This document shows, in pieces, positions 54,772-64,000 of a stretch of DNA of 64,000 nucleotides. Position 1 is the first letter of the stretch. Every line of letters starts with the position of its first letter. The notes under the pieces are model-generated. The model saw nothing but the letters and a program-made list of their open reading frames with translations, ran no database searches and was not told where the DNA came from. The stretch is from Erythrobasidium yunnanense. Lineage: Eukaryota > Basidiomycota > Cystobasidiomycetes > Erythrobasidiales > Erythrobasidiaceae. The stretch is taken from the NCBI GenBank assembly GCA_001600175.1, contig BCJC01000005.1:1778471-1842470 (forward strand), read 5' to 3'. A program made the position numbers and the translations under genes.

Positions 54772-55335
54772 ATGTTTGAAGCACACATCTTTGGAATTGC
54801 GATCCAGAACGGACGTTGGTTTGGCTGGTTCAGGGAAGACGTGAAAGCCACGAATACCTCCAAGCAGAATGTCAAGCCTCCGACCCCTCGCACTGGGGTT
54901 ATAGGGATTTCGTCTAGGCTCCGGAACAATCTGGTCGATTACGCAGACACTCGGGGCCGAGTGCAGGGTGCATATGAAGTCGCATCCGTTTACGTCTCCA
55001 GCAATCGTCTGAAGCGGCTAGATAAGCTCAAGGAGCAAATCTCGATAGCTATCCCGGGTGATACCTCTATAGACAGCTTGGTCTTGACCTCCGCGTACGA
55101 CCTACACGAAGAGGTCCGTCTAGTCGAAGTGAAGGGACAGACCACAGTAAAGGGCAGGCTGCGCCTTCACTTCGGCAACGATGGCGACCACTGCTTTTGG
55201 AAGCGAGGTAGACGGGCCCCTGTCGAGCTGCCTAAAAGAATCTGGGTAGGAAAGTCGCCAACGCTAGCCAACCAAGATAGACGAATTAGGAAGAAGCCGC
55301 CGCATGAGTATAACCTCGATAGCATTGCCGAGTGA
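54772..55335 (+). CDS. Orphan protein, tandem paralog of 53865-54419
   Basis: A single exon encodes 187 residues. The N-terminal block MFEAHIFGIAIQNGRWFGWF then RED lines up with the upstream gene. It continues TPRTGVIGISSRLRNNLVDY, QISIAIPGDTSIDSL, DLHEEVRLVEVKGQTT, RLRLHFGNDGDH, PKRIWVGKSPTLA and HEYNLDSIAE. The two proteins share overall length, order of blocks and the paired first and last motifs, so tandem duplication followed by strong divergence is likely. The start at 54772 is chosen from this alignment. Function unknown. Confidence 0.65.
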   Translation: MFEAHIFGIAIQNGRWFGWFREDVKATNTSKQNVKPPTPRTGVIGISSRLRNNLVDYADTRGRVQGAYEVASVYVSSNRLKRLDKLKEQISIAIPGDTSIDSLVLTSAYDLHEEVRLVEVKGQTTVKGRLRLHFGNDGDHCFWKRGRRAPVELPKRIWVGKSPTLANQDRRIRKKPPHEYNLDSIAE

Positions 55336-55554
55336 ATGACTCGGACGCAAGCAGTTCTCCACACGGTTGTGTTCTCTCCTCATCTCTGTCGCTGCAGTTG
55401 TACTCGCAGTGTAGACGATTGACAATCGAAACACCCGGTGACTGAAGGAACGATCCTCGCTGGGTCAGCGATAGATAGCCCAAAGACTCAGCCAGCCAAA
55501 CGCTCGGCTCGCGTCCGTTGACCATGAACATTGGATCTTGTGTGCGACGTTGCC

Positions 55555-57244
55555 ATGAGTGTACTTCTTGCGGCCAGTTTCACCCTAACGTCGGGCATAG
55601 TAGCTTTGCGTCAAGCGCCCCGTTTCAGCTCAGCTTCAGCACTATTCGTCATCATACGTGAGCAGGGAGAACGAGTCCAGTTGCAGGATCTTCTTGAAGC
55701 TCTCGGTATGGAGGAGTCTAGCCGACGCCTAGAGGTATCGCCCATCCATCGTCTTCCAGTCGAGGTGGTGGAGAGGGTCGTCCAGCTTCTGCCAGCATCG
55801 ACGAGGAGGAGAGACTGTCTGAGCCTTTTGCGAGTCTCAAAGCTATGGTATGTGCACATAGAAAGGCTTGAAAGACGTCGGCGAGCTGACAAGATGGCTT
55901 CTCAGGTACTCTCCTTCGGTCAGGACGCTCTACACGACGATACTCCTCGACAGCGAGCCGCATGCTTCTGGCGTGCTCTCTACGCTGTCCAAGAATGCCG
56001 CCAAAGGTGGTGCTCTCAACATGGTTGTCCGCAAGATCTGTCTCCTTGTAGGATCGAAAGCTGACCGGCTAAGAGCTGTCACCGTTCCACCGGCGCCCCC
56101 AATCATAGAGGACAATGTCAACAACGCAAATGCAGAGCAGGGGCAGATTGGCAATGCCAATGCCTTTGCGAATCTACACAATGGCGGTTGGCTGCCTGCA
56201 GGCGGACCTCAAGCCCAGCTCGTAGCGCAAGCCATCGCGAATGCGCAGGCTTTCCATCAGCAATGGATACAGCTTCATCCTCAACATGCTCATCTCGCTC
56301 CGCCTGCGCCTGTAGTAACGCCGCCGCCTCCGCCAGTCGTTCAGCAAGCAGTGCCTGTCCCAGACCTGCTTGCACTTCTAGATGAAGACGATGTCGAGGA
56401 AGAAAGCATAGAAGAGGATCAAGCATCAGTGCTGACCCTAGAGTCTGCTTTGGCGGTTCTTAGGGCGGTGCGATGCATCCACTTCCTCACTCTTCACATG
56501 CCGAAAGATACGGTCCTGCTCCCCGACTCACTGGCCGTCGTTGCGAATCTTCGTCTCATGCGCAAGATGAGTATATCTTGCAAGCTCGAATTTCGCCAGC
56601 TGTGGAGTCTGCTACAATCGATGCCACTCCTCACAGATCTCGAAGTGTTCGGAGTTGTGGGAAAGTCAGACCAGTTGCAAGACAGCCTCGATGTCACATC
56701 CGCATTCCACCTCACCTCGCTTTCCTTGACGAACTCGACACTAGACAACCAGTACATACACGCCCTCCTTATGAGCAACAAAGACACACTCACCCATCTC
56801 AAGCTGGCAGGCTTCTCAGGGATGTCGCGAGGTGGATTGAGGAAAGCTCTGCAGATTGTAGGACCCAAACTCCGGCGACTAGCTCTCCAAAGGATCACTT
56901 TCAGCCCGCTGCCTGTTCAGGAGGACATCATCCTGGGTGGCCTGATCGACAACCTTCCACGCGTGTGTCCATTGTTGGAAGAGCTACAGATTGCAACGGA
57001 CAGAGTATGCAGTGAAGATCGCTTCTTGCAGACTGTACTACCCAGTCTCTTCCTCACCACGCTGGAGCTGGATTTCAAGCTGCCTGCGATACAAGAGTCG
57101 CATCTCATGCTCATGATCAACAATCTGCCTGCAGGGAGGATGGAAACACTCTGTCTAGGACCGAGTCTAGCGCATCTGGCGACTCCACGGGTACACCGGG
57201 CCTGCCAGGAGATAGACATCACTGTGCTCAGCACGCTGTCATGA
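55555..57244 (+). CDS. F-box protein with leucine-rich-repeat-like C-terminus
   Basis: Exons 55555-55847 and 55906-57244 give 543 residues. The F-box lies around residues 64-100 (SPIHRLPVEVVERVVQLLPA and CLSLLRVSKLWY), the last two residues completed by the splice. Family F-boxes bind Skp1 in SCF ubiquitin ligases. The C-terminal half has leucine-rich spacing (TDLEVFGVVG, LTSLSLTNSTLDN, LTHLKLAGFSGM, LRRLALQRITF, LLEELQIATD, LTTLELDFKLPA), like substrate-recruiting LRR regions. A Gln/Ala/Pro-rich insert (residues about 165-260) separates the two. The start is uncertain; an ATG at 55709 directly before the F-box is an alternative. Confidence 0.7.
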
Positions 57245-57411
57245 TCACATATGTATCCGTTATGACCTCATTCTACGTTATATAGCCTCCACTTCACGCC
57301 CTGTTACATAGGTAAACCATCGTGTCCATGCTCCATGCCAAATGTACCGCGACCGGCATTCTTTATTGTTGTTGTAATACGACACAACTTGTTTGAGCTG
57401 GATGAATACAA

Positions 57412-59885
57412 TCAAATAGCTTTGCATTCCTTCTTCAACCATTCTAACGCTCTAGTATCCTTCTCCAGCAAGGGTGACAGCTTCGTCAAAGTCTCTTCAT
57501 GATAGTCGTTGAGCCACTGGGTCTGACGTGGGCTCATTAGAGATCTTTCTATAAGTTTTGTTTGAATGGGAGCTATCGTGATGTGTTCGCAGCCGAGCCA
57601 TTTCCCGCCAAATTGGCTCTTTATCTGAATCTCCTTGATTAGGACGAGACTTTCTATACGTATCCCGTATTTTCCATTCTCGTAATAGCCTGGCTCATTA
57701 GAAATGCACTGTCCAGCTTTAAGATCGAAGTCCACGTAGCCTGGACGCATGCCAATGCCCATCGGACTGTTTGTAACGGGAGCCCTTAGTCATGGACAAC
57801 GCAATTCTCGGGAGAGACTCACCCTTCGTGTACGTTCAGATAGCTTCCGACTCCGTGACCAGTACCATGTCTGTAGTCCAGGCCATCTTCCCAAAGATAT
57901 TGTCTCGCGAGCGCATCTACGCGGTAGCCATTGCAGCCAAGTGCAGTGACAGGCATTTGCATCGTATCGATCGCTATATGGCCTTGTAGAACACGTGTAT
58001 AAGCTCGTTTCTCTTCTTCGCTAGGTGTCCCGAAATGCAGAGTACGAGTTACGTCTGTTGTACCATCACTGTATTGACCGCCAGAATCGCAGAGGTATAC
58101 TGGAGGTCACTTTATATCAGTATGGTACAAGTATAGCATATGGCATGGCGCACTTTGGTTAGGATCGATGACGGCGCAAGTCTCCGGGTCCGGTGAGTAA
58201 TGTATGATAGCTGCATTGGGTCCCGTAGAGCTGATAGTCGTGAAGGAGAGGCCTCTGAACTTGTCTTGCTTTGATCGGTACTCTTCTAGCTTGTCAGAGC
58301 CTTCGCTTTCGGTGATTCGCGTTCCTTTCGCAAGTTCCTCTTCCAGCCATGCGAAGTACTGAACGAGAGCGGCACCATCTCGCTGCATAGACAGTAGTGA
58401 GTCACAGGTGATAGATATAGCTAGTACAAGGGACTCACAATATGACTCTGCCTGAAGCCCTCGAGCTCGGTCTCGTTCTTGATAGATTTGAGGTTGTTAA
58501 CCGGCGAAGGCGCAATCTTGATATTGCTCTGTCCAACTGCCTCGGCGAGTGCTAGAGAACCAGTCTTTCCCAGCAGGATCTGAATATACCATGTCAGACA
58601 TCTTCGTCTAGGCTCAGCTTGAGTAGAAGAGTGTACGCACCTTCTGTCCGTCTTTCAAGCTCTTCCCAAGCTCACTACATGCCGTCATGATATCGTCATA
58701 TGGTCGAACGGTGACAGCCTTGCCTAAACTCTTGTAAACCTCGTCACTCAGCTTGGAGCTATCGACGAAGAGAGTTGCATTATCAGGCGTGACGATTGCA
58801 TATGCGAAGAAGACTGGATTGAAGGGAATATCCGTGCCTCTGAGGTTGAAGAGCCAAGCTACTTCATCCAGCATGCTGACAATGCATCCATATGCTTTGT
58901 TCTTGCCTCCTGTCTTGAGTGCTTCTCGGAGCGCAGAAAGCTTGTCTTCGATGATCTGCCCTGCAAACTCTGCAGGATGAACTGTCACTGCATTCTCTGG
59001 CCGAGGTGGTCGATCTTCCCAGACTGCATCTACCAAGTTTCGAGCGATAGGCACCAAAGATGAAGAGGAGTGTAGCGACTCGGAGATATCTCTGGCATCA
59101 TCTGAAAGTAGTGCGATCAGCTAAGTATTACTGTATCACGGTCCTGGCTAGGCACGAACTGGCTGTCATCAAGGCTGGGTCGACACCGATGCGCGTGTTC
59201 TCAAGCTAAGCAGAATATCTGTCAGTATACAATGCTTTGCCAACTGTAACGTCCTTACAGCGCCCAGGTAATCTTGCCAGGTAGGCACACCTGATAATAG
59301 CAAACATCAGAGAAAGTCGGGCCGGCATATGTTCACCTACCCTTTTCGCCATGTCGCATCAAGGTCCAATTACTGTCTAGTTGCTGGCCGGCTTGAAGGA
59401 AGTAACGGCCATCCGTAAAGCATCTCGCGCTGTCTTTCTCGATAATGGCGGTTCCTAGAGCCAGTGGGAACGTTAGACAAAGTATTAGGATCCCTGTAAG
59501 CTGGCATAGGCTGACCAGCGGATCCGGTAAAGCCAGTAATATAGGCTCGTCTCAAATCGCATGCAGCTGTATATTCGCTATCGTGTGCATCGCCAGAAAC
59601 GACAAGGCTGGCAGCACGTCTTCAGCTTCGCTTCTTGTTTCCTTGCTGATTTAGCATATCGAGTTACTAGGCTTGGACATTTTCCTTGTCCATTTCGCTT
59701 CGCAGTTTTGCGAGCCGGTCCGAAGTGTTGACTGGGCCTTCGCCAGTTTTGACGATGACACCCATCGTGCTAAGTTTGCTACGTGTAGATAGTTGAGATG
59801 TCAAGGAACGAGAAAGCGATTTGCTTAGTTGCCGGAAGAGCATCAACAGGTACGGGGTGAACGAATAACATAGGCGCATCTTCAT
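57412..59885 (-). CDS. Xaa-Pro aminopeptidase P (M24B)
   Basis: This dimanganese peptidase removes N-terminal residues before proline. The protein has the creatinase-like N-terminal domains: [43 protein letters not shown] and [11 protein letters not shown]. The middle has [24 protein letters not shown]. The catalytic pita-bread domain includes a metal-ligand segment (SDGGQY region), [12 protein letters not shown]-type sequence near 57.8 kb, and [17 protein letters not shown]. From the ATG at 59885 the first 40 residues form a likely mitochondrial targeting sequence (Ser/Leu/Arg-rich, no acidic residue); the in-frame ATG at 59765 ([20 protein letters not shown]) would give a cytosolic form. 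Many short introns; the N-terminal joint uses TA|GTAACT. Confidence 0.88.
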
Positions 59886-60042
59886 GTCTCCTCTATACCA
59901 ACTGACTGTGCAATTCTAAGATAGATAACAATGCCAACGCGTGAAGATAGCAGGATTAGTACAGAGATGGTGATACATGCTGCCGATGCAGCCCAACCCA
60001 GCGGCTCAAGCGAATCCACCCTAAAGCAAGCCTTGTTTATTA

Positions 60043-62346
60043 TTATTGTGCGTGTCCGACTAGCTGCATCTCGTCTTGCAGGGCAGCCCGGCCCTTAGCT
60101 GTCAGGACAGCTCGCCCACTGCTGATATCCGGGTCAAAGAAGACCGGTACAAATCTGATTCAAATATCTTTAGCATGCCGCGAGCACTGATGGAGAGCAA
60201 TAGACTCACTCTTCTTGATTCTTCACCCTCGCAGCCGCCTTGTCTCGCTGAGCTTGTTCGATAGCCTGCTTGTGCACCGTAGCTTGCTTGTAATCCTTCT
60301 TGACGATCGAATTTGTGACGGGTTCCCAGAAGCGACGTGTCTCAACTGGCTCTTGTGCCTCGAGCGGCCGCACCCGTTTCTTCACAATGTCCAGCCGCGA
60401 CATATCGACCAGCGTCGATTCGGCCTGAAGACCGATCATCAGCGTCTGTAGGGTTAAGGAATGCACAGAGAGGTACCTTGTCACCCTTCGTCCGCTTGAT
60501 GGTGATCTTGCCTCGCCATGTACCTTTGATCCGCGCAACTACAGCAGCCTCCGGCACCTTCTTGATTTGCGTATACGGCGTGCTCGAGCTGTCATCCGTT
60601 TCGTATATCACACCTTCTACCAAGAACTTCGGTTTCGATATCCACGACTGCCAGATACTGTAAGCTACGTTGGTCTTAAGAGGGGGGATAAGAAGGCTTA
60701 CATCCTCATTATATTGTATGATCGCTCTGTACGCCTTACCTGACCCTTCTTGCGTGATTGTATTGACGAATGTAGAGGCTGATAAGCTAATGTACGGCTT
60801 GGCGCTCAACAAGCCTGAGATATAGCCGTCGGGATGGACGATCTGCAGGCGGAAGCATGAGCCACCTCTCCCATCCATTATAGCTATGAACCCACCTGAT
60901 ACTCGTCTGACGTGACATCGGGCACCTTCAGGAAGATGCCCTGGTTCTGCGAACCTGGCCCAATCTTGACCTGTTTCCAGCATATCAGCTAAGTCCTCGT
61001 GCTTGTCTGTAGCGGACATACGCTTGTGCCATTGAACTTCGCTGCTATTTGATCCACACCGCTTGCTCGCACCGCTGCTCTCCCTTCGCCTGGCGTGCTC
61101 TCATACCAGAATGCCGATATCGGCGGGTGATGGCAGACCTGACAGGCCGATCAGCCATGTTGCTACTTGGCGATGGGAATACGTAACCCTTACCTGCTCG
61201 TTCACAAATGCGACTCTGCACTTCCCAGTCGGCGGGCTAGCTGCTCTACTTCCGGTTGCTTCCTCCTGATTGAGCAAGCTAGACGTAGATGATCCACTGA
61301 TACTGGTCCTGCCCTTCTTATGCGTCTGCGATGCCGTATCGTTAAGCGAAAGTTGGGAGACTGATTTCGAGAGATCGAGCTTCTTGGTCGCAGCAAGAGC
61401 AGGGGAAGATTGGACGGATGAAGTGGAGGCGGAAGAGGCGGAGGGGTAGCCCATGTCGGGAAAAGAGGAGTCGCTGATGTCTTGATATACTTGGAAATCG
61501 CTAGCGGAAGCAGGCGATACTTCCCATACGCAGCTGAGGGACCGATCAGGCGTTAACAGGTTACAAGCAGAGGACAAGCGATTATCTTACCGGAACTGCT
61601 CGCCTAGTCTGTTGTGACAGAGTAGTCGCATCAGCTATCTATTACGTTTAGGACGCTGACATGGCCAACTCACGCGGAATCTGCGGATAGACATCAGCAT
61701 TCTGATCATTGTCAGCAGATGGAGACACTGACTGTATGGCTTGCAGACACGCCCGCGAACGTAACGAAGTTCCTAATCATCCTTCATTCAGCAATGGTAT
61801 GCGATGACAGGCAGCCGAGTCGGCTAACCTTGGTCAATAGCCATCGCACGATAGCGATGAATCTTGTGAGGGGATCTATATCTTTTGTACCTATTGCTGC
61901 GAAGACTGCGAACGCAAGCGCTTAAGACGACGAGCGCACGAGATACCACTGGTCACCTTACGATCTGGTCTATCGAGATAATGCCAGTATTCCAGGTTGC
62001 CCTCTGGCGCTAGTAGATTTGCAGGAAGTGATAATCTCAGGTTTGCCAGGTCCTGCGAACAGACAGATACCTCTCTATCAGCTCCGCTCGTTTAGATCAG
62101 ATCCAGCATGCTTTAGGCATGCGGCCGCAGTTCGCACAGCGATATCATGTTGTCTGATATATTTACCTTTACGCCTACGACCTTCTTGAGTACGCCCAGC
62201 AAGACTTTGAGCTTGCTTGAATCGGATTCTGGGTCCGCGCCCTCCTCAGGAGTGACGCTGACCGTCTCTGTCTCGCTGCTGAGCGCTGCTTCGTCGATAT
62301 CTGCAGCTGCAACCTCTTCCTTCTTGCTGCTCTTGAACATGGACAT
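60043..62346 (-). CDS. Oxysterol-binding-protein family lipid transfer protein (Osh/Kes1 type)
   Basis: These proteins exchange sterols or phosphatidylserine for PI4P between membranes. The start is MSMFKSSKKEEVAAADIDEA, followed by the exon DLANLRLSLPANLLAPEG and EYWHYLDRPD. The core has CVWEVSPASASDFQ, CRVAFVNEQ|VCHHPPISAFW, GVDQIAAKFNGTS|VKIGPGSQNQGIF, YISGLLSAKPYISLS and SWISKPKFLVEG. The C-terminal helix includes RFWEPVTNSIVKKDYKQA, and the last exon, EFVPVFFDPDISSGRAVLT, ends at 60043. The EQVSHHPP fingerprint is EQVCHHPP here (Ser to Cys); the PI4P-binding His-His is kept. A Ser/Thr-rich insert of about 80 residues splits the core. No PH domain is present, so it is the short class. Intron count about nine. 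Confidence 0.87.
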
Positions 62347-62763
62347 GGCTTCTTTGCAACTCTGGCTTGATCTCGACGTCGACGTTGAGCCACGTTCAGG
62401 CCTCGAATAGCCTTGCAAGTCAAGCTGATCTTAAGCTGATCTGAATGATTTCAAAGCTTTGCCGTTGCGCTTGTAAGGGTAATGTATCGTTTGGCTGTAA
62501 CGTAAAGAAAGGGTAAAGGTCGAGGCTTATCTTGGAGCTTGACCAAGAGAAAGGGGTCAGACTATCGCAAACTACCGACGAAATCGAAGTTGAACACGCA
62601 AGACAAGACAACGTACATGATGCTAACAGCATGCGATGGCCTATTCATCACTGATTCCTGACTTTGCTCTTTATACACCTCGGAATATCCAACGTCATTT
62701 GTACCGGCGACCTCTCCTTCAATCCTGCTTCAATCTTCGGCTTTGTTTCATTCCAGCATCACA
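62347..62763. other. Divergent promoter region (OSBP-family / MDR oxidoreductase)
   Basis: The 417 bases separate two divergent starts. The minus-strand frame is open upstream to about 62418 but lacks an ATG there. No gene or strong motif is visible. Confidence 0.45.
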
Positions 62764-64000
62764 ATGTCCTCTACCTCTCTTCCTAGCAAGCACCGAGCTG
62801 TCGTGGCTACTTCTGACAAGTCGGTCAGAATTGACGAGAAAGCCTTGCCCAAACTCGGAGACGACGATGTACTGCTACAAGTTAAGGCTGTCACGCTCAA
62901 CCCGACCGGTGAATACACCTGCGAATGGATACCTGCGCGAGCAGGCCTGGCTGACTAAGTATGTTTTCCCGTTTCCGCTAGATTGGAAGCATCCTTATGG
63001 TGGCAGAATGCAAGACGGAGCATCTACTGGATCAGACTTTGCTGGAGTGGTCGTCAAGCCCGCTGCTCAGTGGAAGGCAGGGGACCGGGTAGCCGGATTC
63101 ACAAGAGGTGGAATCATCGACAATGTAGGCTAGAGCTCACAGCCATGTATATTTGCTAATGCGGAAGTGTGCAGGACAACGGCGCCTTTGCTGAATATGC
63201 GAAATCGCCCTCCGCTCTCCTGTGGAAGGTACCTGAATCCACTTCTTTCGAAGAGGCAGCAGCTATGGGCGGCATAGGCTCGCACACTGCCATTTATGCA
63301 CTCGAAAAGCTCGGTCTGCCAAGATGGGACAAACCTGCTCCGGAGCCTATTTCTGTCCTCATCTGGTCAGGCGCGACTTCCGTTGGTCATTACGCTGTAC
63401 AGCTTGCCAAGGTGTGCATCATTCGATTTCGCTAATCATAATACACTGAAGTCAGTCGCCAGATCCTCAATTTGAAAGCCTACGTGACAGCCTCGCCGAA
63501 ATGGCATGATGAGCTGAAGAAGCTAGGGGCACACGAATGCTTCGACTACAAGGATCCGGAAGTAGCTGAAAAGATCAAGAAGGCAAGCGGAGGCAGCATC
63601 AAGTACGGCTTAGACACGATCAGCGAGAAAGGATCCGCTTCGACTGCTGCTAAGGCATTCGGTGACGAGGGTGGAAAGCTTGCTTTGCTCCGTAAGTGGT
63701 TCTATTTCATCTCAGCGAAGGTTCACGTCTGAGTAACCTTTTGTCGCTGCTTCAATACGTACAGTGCCGTACGAAAAGCAGTCGAATGACCCAGAACAGG
63801 TGCAATTCATGCCCATACTGATCTACAACGCCATCGATGGCAACGACCAAGAAGGCTACAAGCTGCTCGAAGCATTGTGAGCGGCGAGCCTTCACCCTGC
63901 ATCTTTGCCCCGATGCCCGTAAATCTGACAACTGTTACAATCTGCAGCAACAAAGATCTCCCTGGCCTCATTGAGCAAGGCAAGTTCAAGTCCAACCCTA
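62764..64000 (+). CDS. MDR-family zinc-independent oxidoreductase (enoyl reductase-like), partial
   Basis: The gene runs past the window end. It belongs to the medium-chain dehydrogenase/reductase superfamily, quinone/enoyl-reductase branch. The protein starts MSSTSLPSKHRAVVATSDKS, with DDDVLLQVKAVTLNPT|DWKHP (an intron restores the NPTDWKH motif), GSDFAGVVVK, GDRVAGF, GAFAEYAKSPSALLWKVPES and GIGSHTAIYALEKLGLP. The cofactor fold is WSGATSVGHYAVQLAK, with the Gly-rich turn slightly altered. LGAHECFDYKDPEVAEKIKK follows. No structural-zinc cysteine cluster is seen, as expected for this branch. Fungal relatives include trans-acting enoyl reductases of polyketide pathways and general toxic-aldehyde or quinone reductases; no synthase is nearby in this window, so the role is open. 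Confidence 0.82.

Noticed and set aside
59960-60040. Possible tRNA from a CGAATCC-like element
   Set aside because: No cloverleaf pairing or A/B box pair could be drawn around it.
62764-64000. Idea that the MDR enzyme marks a polyketide cluster
   Set aside because: No polyketide synthase, regulator or tailoring enzyme is present in the adjoining 10 kb; the next gene lies outside the window.

Overview
This window is nuclear DNA of a filamentous or yeast-like fungus, most likely a basidiomycete. Genes are dense, on both strands, and interrupted by many short introns (about 50-80 nt, GT-AG with a few GC-AG). The gene set is fungal: Ubc6, Mss116, Alg12, Dcc1, Rrp42, kynureninase, Rgd1-like F-BAR/RhoGAP, expansin-like secreted proteins. 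An AA14-type lytic polysaccharide monooxygenase (LPMO), a family known mainly from basidiomycetes, points the same way. I could not fix the order or genus from sequence alone. I see no transposon, virus copy, tRNA, rRNA or CRISPR array.

Layout. 1-6.1 kb (+): 3' part of a (6-4) photolyase, a secreted expansin-like protein, an F-BAR/RhoGAP protein. 6.4-10 kb (-): PIF1 helicase and a small Ser/Pro-repeat protein. 10.3-13.1 kb: kynureninase (+) and a metallothionein-like Cys-rich protein (-). 13.5-16.8 kb (+): a small membrane protein, a tandem pair of orphan paralogs and a Gly-rich protein ending in a CaaX box. 16.8-21 kb (-): long tRNase Z and a 4-TM protein. 21.6-22.8 kb (+): type II membrane glycosyltransferase. 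23.2-29.7 kb (-): AA14 LPMO, a 287-bp hairpin-forming inverted repeat, and a FUSC/ArAE-type transporter. 29.9-33.3 kb: Ubc6 (+) and serine hydroxymethyltransferase (-). 33.6-38.2 kb: RING-H2 membrane protein, a second orphan paralog pair (-) around an MFS monocarboxylate-type transporter (+). 38.6-42.8 kb: expansin-like protein with an in-frame stop (-), Mss116 (+). 43.1-52.4 kb: Alg12 (-), Dcc1 and Rrp42 (+), vacuolar amino-acid transporter (-), Csn5 and Mms2 (+). 52.6-55.3 kb: Gly-rich protein (-), third orphan paralog pair (+). 55.5-64 kb: F-box protein (+), Xaa-Pro aminopeptidase P (-), OSBP-family lipid transfer protein (-), and the start of an MDR oxidoreductase (+).

Most genes are unlinked housekeeping functions (genome maintenance, RNA processing, ubiquitin system, glycosylation). 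The unusual content lies in the secreted and cell-wall genes (two double-psi beta-barrel proteins, one LPMO), the metallothionein-like gene, three separate pairs of unrecognised paralogous families, and the long inverted repeat upstream of the LPMO. Exon coordinates given below were worked out by hand from splice signals, reading frame and family similarity; where exon lengths are stated they sum to a whole number of codons.
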